Below, piece by piece: positions 1 to 5,432 of a DNA stretch of 5,432 nt (within the stretch, counting starts at the first letter, position 1; each line of letters begins with the position of its first letter). Both the position numbers and the translations under genes were made by a program. The stretch is from an uncultured Rhodanobacteraceae bacterium (lineage in GTDB: Bacteria > Pseudomonadota > Gammaproteobacteria > Xanthomonadales > Rhodanobacteraceae). The DNA is taken from positions 1-5,432 of the forward strand of contig CALFNI010000402.1 of assembly GCA_937902695.1 (NCBI GenBank), read 5' to 3'. The notes beneath the pieces were generated by a model. It was not told the origin of the DNA, did not search any database, and was given only the letters and a program-made list of their open reading frames with translations.

Positions 1-2352
<2,352 letters not shown>

Positions 2353-2394
2353 GCGAGCGAATCGGATCGGGATGAAGGAACCTGCGCAGCTTCA

Positions 2395-2472
2395 GTCGTT
2401 CCCGCGAAAGCGGGAACCTAGCGTCGTTGACCTGCGATGAAGGCACTGGGTCCCCGCTTTCGCGGGGACGAC
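2395..2472. repeat. REP-like inverted palindrome pair overlapping the ribF 3' end
   Basis: Two 26-nt arms in opposite orientation, 2395-2420 and 2447-2472, are separated by 26 bp and match at 23 of 26 positions after reverse complementing. Each arm is itself a hairpin with an 8-bp perfect stem and a 4-nt loop. Arm 1 is 2398-2405 pairing with 2410-2417 (loop gaaa); arm 2 is 2450-2457 pairing with 2462-2469 (loop tttc). Two of the three differences are a compensatory T-A to C-G change at paired stem positions. In the operon mRNA (- strand) the ribF-proximal hairpin carries a GAAA loop. The core resembles the widespread proteobacterial repeat whose translations read PRKRGPS, VVPAKAGT or PRFRGDD, and all three readings occur here in different frames. 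It covers the last 18 codons and stop of ribF. Such elements can stabilise or attenuate operon mRNA, but that role is inferred here. Confidence 0.85.
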
Positions 2473-3413
2473 GATGTGGTGGCGGCATCGGCAAGGATCG
2501 CACGCGCCTCGGCGGCATCGCGATCGATCTGCCTCACCATCGTATCGAGATCGGCGAACTTCGCCTCATCGCGGAGCTTTTCGACGAACTCGACGTCGAT
2601 GCGCCTGCCGTACAGATCGCCGTCGAAGTCGAAGAGGTGCGCTTCCAGCAGCGGCTCGGTGCCGTTGACCGTCGGCCGCACGCCGAGGCTCGCGACGCCC
2701 GGCATCGCCTGCCGTTCGATGCCGTGCACGCGCACGGCGAAGATGCCGCCGACCGGCGACACGCGACGGCCGAGGCGGATGTTCGCGGTCGGGTAGCCGA
2801 GCTTGCGGCCAAGCTGCGCGCCGCGCACGACATGGCCGCCGATCGAAAATGCGCGGCCGAGCAACCGCGTCGCGGCCGCGAACTCGCCGTCCGCGAGATG
2901 CGCGCGGATTGCGCTGCTGCTGACGCGCTCGCCGTCGACCGCCACATCGGGCAGCGTCTCGACCGTAAAGCCCTCGCGCGCACCGAGCTTGCGCAACAGC
3001 GCGACATCGCCGCGCCGTGCGTGGCCGAACCGGAAATCGGCGCCGACCCAGATCTCGCGCGCGCCGCAGCGCCCGCGCAGCACGTCGGTGACGAACGTCT
3101 CGGCTTGCATCGCCGCGAGTGCCGCGTCGAAGCGGAGCAGGAGCACGCGATCGATGCCCGCCCCGCCGATGCGCTCGATCTTCTCGCGCACGCTGGCCAG
3201 ACGCGGCACCGGCGCGCCGCGCGCGAAGAACTCGCGCGGAATCGGCGCGAAGCTGATCGCGCAGGCGGCGAGGCCCTGCGCACGCGCGCGCGCCGTCACG
3301 CGCTCGAGCAGCGCGAGATGGCCGAGGTGCACGCCATCGAACGCGCCCACGCACGCGACGCTGCCGCAAGGCGAGAGGCTCGGCCCCGCGACATCCCGGA
3401 AAAGCAGGCTCAT
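2418..3413 (-). CDS. ribF: Bifunctional riboflavin kinase / FAD synthetase
   Basis: Cytoplasmic enzyme that phosphorylates riboflavin to FMN and then adenylylates FMN to FAD. The protein is 331 residues; E. coli RibF is 313. N-terminal nucleotidyltransferase (FAD synthetase) domain: GAFDGVHLGH at 23-32, the phosphate-binding HxGH-type motif; FAPIPREFF at 55-63; VGADFRFGHARRGD at 123-136; SSSAIR at 165-170. C-terminal riboflavin kinase domain: GRKLGYPTAN at 202-211 with the PTAN nucleotide/metal motif, LGVRPTV at 243-249, and the likely catalytic Glu257 in LLEAHLFDF. The conserved fold ends near residue 310. Residues 314-331 (SSSPRKRGPS...) and the TAG stop at 2420-2418 are encoded by the REP-like repeat, so this tail is probably neutral. 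The ATG at 3413 leaves 22 residues before GAFDG, close to family norm, but has no clear Shine-Dalgarno. It lies 39 bp after murJ and 65 bp before ileS, so it is probably co-transcribed with both. Confidence 0.97.
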   Translation of the reverse strand: MSLLFRDVAGPSLSPCGSVACVGAFDGVHLGHLALLERVTARARAQGLAACAISFAPIPREFFARGAPVPRLASVREKIERIGGAGIDRVLLLRFDAALAAMQAETFVTDVLRGRCGAREIWVGADFRFGHARRGDVALLRKLGAREGFTVETLPDVAVDGERVSSSAIRAHLADGEFAAATRLLGRAFSIGGHVVRGAQLGRKLGYPTANIRLGRRVSPVGGIFAVRVHGIERQAMPGVASLGVRPTVNGTEPLLEAHLFDFDGDLYGRRIDVEFVEKLRDEAKFADLDTMVRQIDRDAAEARAILADAATTSSSPRKRGPSAFIAGQRR

Positions 3414-3419
3414 GGCCGG

Positions 3420-3425
3420 ATTATA
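3420..3425 (-). promoter_or_regulatory. Perfect -10 hexamer just upstream of ribF (tentative)
   Basis: The - strand reads TATAAT here, 6 nt before the ribF ATG at 3413. If used, transcription would begin at or within a base or two of the A of the ATG, giving a leaderless ribF mRNA. No -35-like hexamer occurs 15-18 bp upstream (that stretch is GCC-rich), and there is no TG extended -10. It may therefore be chance, but an AT-rich hexamer is unusual in such GC-rich DNA and ribF lacks a Shine-Dalgarno. Confidence 0.25.
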
Positions 3426-3452
3426 GCCGCTGCATTGCAGCAGGCGGCGGTG

Positions 3453-5063
3453 TCAGTGCGCCCTGAGCTCGCCGAGGCGGAACCCGGTCGCGAAAAGCAC
3501 CGCGGCGAATGCACCGCCCGCCGCCGCGATGACGATGCCAAGGCGCACGATCCGCGTCACGGCGTCCCATGCGCTCCAGTCCGGCCAGGCGACGAGGCAC
3601 GCGACGATGACGGCGACCATCGCCGCGCAGGAGACGCCGAGCCGCACGAGATGCGCGGCCCAGCCCGGCTGACGGACGTAGATTCCGTCGCGCCGGAGTC
3701 CGATCCAGAGCTGCGCGAGGTTGAGGTAGCTCGCCAGCGCGCTGGCGAGCGCGAGGCCCATGTGCAATCCCGGCACCTTCGCGATCGCATCGAGCCAGCC
3801 CGCGCCGTCCTGCGCCGGCGTGTGCCACAGCGAGAACAGCAGTGCGACGAAAACGACGTTCATGACCATGTTCGCGATCATCGCCGCGATCGCCGCGCGG
3901 ACCGGCGTCTTCGTATCCTGCCGCGCATAGAACGCCGGCGCGACGACCTTGACCAGCGCGAACGCCGGCAAGCCGAACGAGAGCGCCGACAGCGACAGCG
4001 CCGCCATGTCGACGTCGTGCGGCGTGTACGCGCCATGCAGCAGCAGCGTCGCGAGGATCGGCTTGGCAAGCAGCACGAGCGCGAGCATCGCGGGAATCGC
4101 GATCAGCAGCGTCGTGCGCAGGCCCCAGTCGAGCGCCTTGGCGAAACCCTCGCGATCGGTCGAGACGTGATGGCGCGACAGCGACGGCAGGATCACGGTG
4201 CCGAGCGCGACGCCGAAGATGCCGAGCGGAAACTCGAACAGGCGATCGGACTGCGCGAGCCAGGTCTGCGAGCCCGTGATCAGGAACGACGCGATCAGCG
4301 TGTCGAGCAGCAGGTTGACCTGGTAGACCGACGAGCCGAACAGCGTCGGCACCATCAGCCGCATGATGCGGCGCAGGTCCGGATGGTTCCAGCCCCAGCG
4401 CGGCAACGAGAGCAGGTCGAGCGAGCGCAGCGCCGGCAGCTGCACGAGCAACTGCAGGATGCCCGCCGCGAAGATCGCCCAGCCCAGCGCCATGATCGGC
4501 GTGTCGAGATGCGGCGCGAGCCAGAGCGCGCCGGCGATCATGCACACGTTGAGGATCACCGGCGTCAGCGCCGGCAGGCCGAACCGATCGAAGCTGTTGA
4601 GCACGCCGCCGGCAAGCGCAGTCAGCGAGACGAACAGGATGAAGGGAAACGTCACGCGCAGCATGCTCGTCGTCAGCGCGAGCTTGGCCGGCTCGTCGAT
4701 CGAGCCCGGCGCGAAGCCGCGCGCGACCCAGCCCGCGCACAGCACGCCCAGTGCGGTGACGATGAGCAGGACGCCGCCGAGCGCGCCCGCGGTATTCGCG
4801 ACGAGGCGCTTCAGGTCCTCGTGCGAGCGCGTTTCCTTGACCTCGGTGAACACCGGCACGAACGCGACCGAGAACGAACCCTCGGCGAACAGGCGCCGCA
4901 GCAGGTTCGGAATGCGGAACGCGACCCAGAATGCGTCGGTCTGCGTGCCGACGCGGAACGCGTACGCGATCGCCTGCTCGCGGACGAGCCCGAGGATGCG
5001 CGAGACGAACGTGGCGCCGGAGAAGGTGAGCGTGGAGCGCAGCAGGCTCGGGCGCGGGCTCAC
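3453..5063 (-). CDS. murJ: Lipid II flippase MurJ (MviN)
   Basis: Inner-membrane flippase of the MOP superfamily that moves lipid II from the cytoplasmic to the periplasmic face for peptidoglycan synthesis. The protein is 536 residues, slightly longer than E. coli MurJ (511). It is rich in hydrophobic segments, consistent with the family's 14 transmembrane helices. Charged residues needed in E. coli MurJ align: Arg22 (R18), Arg28 (R24), Asp43 (D39), Arg56 (R52) and Arg274 (R270, in SDRLFEFPLG). Other family stretches are FRIPNLLRRLFAEGSFS at 49-65, FGLPALTPVILN at 161-172 and APAFYARQDTKTPV at 375-388. Residues about 411-430 form a loop longer than in E. coli. The start is a GTG at 5063 with GGAG 8 nt upstream; LLRSTLTFSG after it matches the usual N-terminus. 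It diverges from rpsT and is first of the murJ-ribF-ileS run. In Xanthomonadales and Pseudomonas, as recalled, murJ sits in this position. Confidence 0.97.
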   Translation of the reverse strand: MSPRPSLLRSTLTFSGATFVSRILGLVREQAIAYAFRVGTQTDAFWVAFRIPNLLRRLFAEGSFSVAFVPVFTEVKETRSHEDLKRLVANTAGALGGVLLIVTALGVLCAGWVARGFAPGSIDEPAKLALTTSMLRVTFPFILFVSLTALAGGVLNSFDRFGLPALTPVILNVCMIAGALWLAPHLDTPIMALGWAIFAAGILQLLVQLPALRSLDLLSLPRWGWNHPDLRRIMRLMVPTLFGSSVYQVNLLLDTLIASFLITGSQTWLAQSDRLFEFPLGIFGVALGTVILPSLSRHHVSTDREGFAKALDWGLRTTLLIAIPAMLALVLLAKPILATLLLHGAYTPHDVDMAALSLSALSFGLPAFALVKVVAPAFYARQDTKTPVRAAIAAMIANMVMNVVFVALLFSLWHTPAQDGAGWLDAIAKVPGLHMGLALASALASYLNLAQLWIGLRRDGIYVRQPGWAAHLVRLGVSCAAMVAVIVACLVAWPDWSAWDAVTRIVRLGIVIAAAGGAFAAVLFATGFRLGELRAH

Positions 5064-5077
5064 CGGAGCCGCTCCGG
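5063..5077 (-). promoter_or_regulatory. murJ Shine-Dalgarno inside a 7-bp dyad
   Basis: On the - strand GGAG (5075-5072) lies 8 nt before the GTG start at 5063, which supports that start. The same bases form one arm of an exact dyad: 5063-5069 and 5071-5077 are reverse complements around the single base 5070. As RNA this would fold as a 5-bp stem (5063-5067 with 5073-5077) with a 5-nt loop. That would pair part of the Shine-Dalgarno and the first base of the start codon, so initiation could be damped. The dyad also falls just upstream of the TATAAT at 5083 on the + strand. A regulatory role is inference. Confidence 0.45.
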
Positions 5078-5082
5078 ACCCG

Positions 5083-5088
5083 TATAAT
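5083..5088 (+). promoter_or_regulatory. Second perfect -10 hexamer upstream of rpsT (possible P1)
   Basis: The + strand reads TATAAT, an exact sigma70 -10 hexamer, 76 bp before the rpsT start. Its last base is the first base of the TTGACG -35 of the downstream promoter, so the two could not be occupied independently. The sequence 16-18 bp upstream (around 5059-5066) is a poor -35, and no extended -10 TG is present. E. coli rpsT is known to have two tandem promoters, which makes a second start plausible here. Confidence 0.4.
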
Positions 5089-5116
5089 TGACGCGATGGC
5101 GTGCAGCCACTAAAAT
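5088..5116 (+). promoter_or_regulatory. Sigma70-type promoter of rpsT
   Basis: TTGACG (5088-5093, five of six consensus bases) and TAAAAT (5111-5116, five of six) are separated by exactly 17 bp on the + strand, upstream of rpsT. The expected transcription start is near 5123, leaving a leader of about 36 nt. The bases directly after the -10 (5117-5122, CCCGCG) form a GC-rich discriminator. That is a known hallmark of stringently controlled ribosomal-protein and rRNA promoters, so repression by ppGpp/DksA is likely but inferred. Confidence 0.75.
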
Positions 5117-5147
5117 CCCGCGTCTTTTTTCCAGCAACCCCTTTTCC

Positions 5148-5151
5148 GGAG
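5148..5151 (+). promoter_or_regulatory. rpsT Shine-Dalgarno fixing a TTG start
   Basis: GGAG ends 7 nt before the TTG at 5159-5161, a normal spacing. No ATG or GTG lies at a suitable distance in frame. Translation from this TTG gives [13 protein letters not shown], the standard S20 N-terminus, so the rare start codon is well supported. The surrounding leader (5123-5158) is pyrimidine-rich with a run of six T at 5125-5130. Confidence 0.85.
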
Positions 5152-5158
5152 TCAACCC

Positions 5159-5422
5159 TTGGCCAATATCAAGTCCGCGAAGAAGCGCGCTCGTCAATCC
5201 GAGAAGGCGCGCCAGCGCAATGCCAGCGCCCGCTCGATGGTGCGCAGCGCGATCAAGCGCGTCGTGAAGGCGATCGAAGCGAAGGACAAGTCCGGCGCCG
5301 AAGCGGCGTTCGCCGCCGCGCAGCCGGTGATGGATCGCTACGCCGCGCGCGGCCTGATCCACAAGAACAAGGCCGCTCGCCACAAGAGCCGCCTCAACGC
5401 GAAGATCCGCGAACTGGCGTAA
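5159..5422 (+). CDS. rpsT: 30S ribosomal protein S20
   Basis: Primary binder of 16S rRNA in the small ribosomal subunit. The protein is 87 residues, the usual length, ending at TAA 5420-5422. It is highly basic, begins [21 protein letters not shown] and continues through a helical core to [20 protein letters not shown], the typical S20 C-terminal helix with the [12 protein letters not shown] block. The start codon is TTG, as UUG is in E. coli rpsT, where the inefficient start is linked to S20 repressing its own synthesis; the same control is likely here. It is transcribed away from murJ, with a strong promoter at 5088-5116 and a GGAG 7 nt upstream. Only 10 bases follow the stop, so any terminator lies outside the window. 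Confidence 0.99.
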   Translation: MANIKSAKKRARQSEKARQRNASARSMVRSAIKRVVKAIEAKDKSGAEAAFAAAQPVMDRYAARGLIHKNKAARHKSRLNAKIRELA

Positions 5423-5432
5423 GCCGGCTGCG

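Noticed and set aside
2395..2472. The palindrome pair as a rho-independent terminator
   Set aside because: The hairpins are strong but have no trailing T-run on either strand. The pair lies partly inside the ribF coding region with ileS immediately downstream. A REP-like repeat explains it better.
2566..3369. Other long - strand frames across ribF (including 2534-3283) and murJ (3421-4740)
   Set aside because: They are alternative frames of ribF and murJ with Arg- or Ser-rich products. The true frames carry all the catalytic motifs.
3427..3448. Imperfect hairpin between murJ and ribF, including the dyad at 3430-3440
   Set aside because: The stem is bulged and no U-run follows on the - strand, so it does not qualify as an intrinsic terminator. 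With a 39-bp gap, read-through into ribF is the simpler reading.
2427..5087. An 886-codon open frame on the + strand, opposite ribF and murJ
   Set aside because: Its length is striking, but it runs across two certain genes and the intergenic gap. The product is a low-complexity mix of Arg, Gln, Glu, Asp, His and Ala without a fold signature, which is what the reverse complement of hydrophobic, Ala-rich coding sequence yields. Conservation of the frame in relatives with different third-position choices would be needed to revive it.
5096..5113. A five-codon ATG frame (MACSH, stop TAA) upstream of rpsT
   Set aside because: It lies within the main rpsT promoter and is absent from the transcript starting near 5123. 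It would be transcribed only from the uncertain upstream -10, and has no Shine-Dalgarno.
5109..5155. Candidate murJ promoters on the - strand (TTGACT at 5155-5150; TTGCTG at 5137-5132 with TTTAGT at 5114-5109)
   Set aside because: TTGACT has no acceptable -10 at 16-19 bp. The TTGCTG/TTTAGT pair has 17-bp spacing but only 3/6 and 4/6 matches. murJ must have a promoter in this region or read-through from elsewhere, but none is convincing.
5420..5432. Start of a possible terminator hairpin after rpsT (dyad agccggct)
   Set aside because: Only 10 bases follow the stop codon, too few to show a stem-loop and T-run.

Overview
The window is a GC-rich (by eye roughly two-thirds G+C) chromosomal housekeeping segment from a proteobacterium. 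It most resembles a gammaproteobacterium of the Xanthomonadales (Lysobacterales) type. That placement rests on three things: the MurJ sequence as recalled from that group, the gene order rpsT / murJ / ribF / ileS known from Pseudomonas and relatives (E. coli has the same order without murJ), and a REP-like palindrome pair of the 'PRKRGPS / VVPAKAGT' kind common in proteobacterial genomes. It is a judgement from recognition, not from a search.

Layout from right to left: rpsT (ribosomal protein S20) is on the + strand at 5159-5422. Diverging from it on the - strand are murJ (lipid II flippase, 5063-3453), then ribF (bifunctional riboflavin kinase/FAD synthetase, 3413-2418), then ileS (isoleucyl-tRNA synthetase, 2352 to the left edge, cut off at residue 784). 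The gaps are 39 bp (murJ-ribF) and 65 bp (ribF-ileS), with no convincing terminator in either, so murJ-ribF-ileS is probably one operon. In related bacteria lspA follows ileS, which would lie beyond the left edge. Together the genes serve translation (S20, IleRS), flavin cofactor supply (RibF) and cell-wall precursor export (MurJ). No stretch over 300 bases lacks a gene.

The regulatory DNA is concentrated in the 95-bp divergent region 5064-5158. It holds a near-consensus sigma70 promoter for rpsT with a GC-rich discriminator, a second perfect -10 hexamer overlapping its -35, and a Shine-Dalgarno sequence before a TTG start codon. E. coli rpsT also starts with UUG, where the weak start is linked to S20 autoregulation. 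The murJ Shine-Dalgarno lies inside a short dyad.

The most distinctive feature is a 78-bp inverted palindrome pair at 2395-2472. It overlaps the 3' end of ribF, encodes the last 18 residues of RibF and supplies its stop codon. The two arms differ by a compensatory base-pair change in the stem. I found no sign of a new system, phage, transposase, CRISPR array or defence island. Very long antisense open frames on the + strand are judged to be GC-driven shadows.
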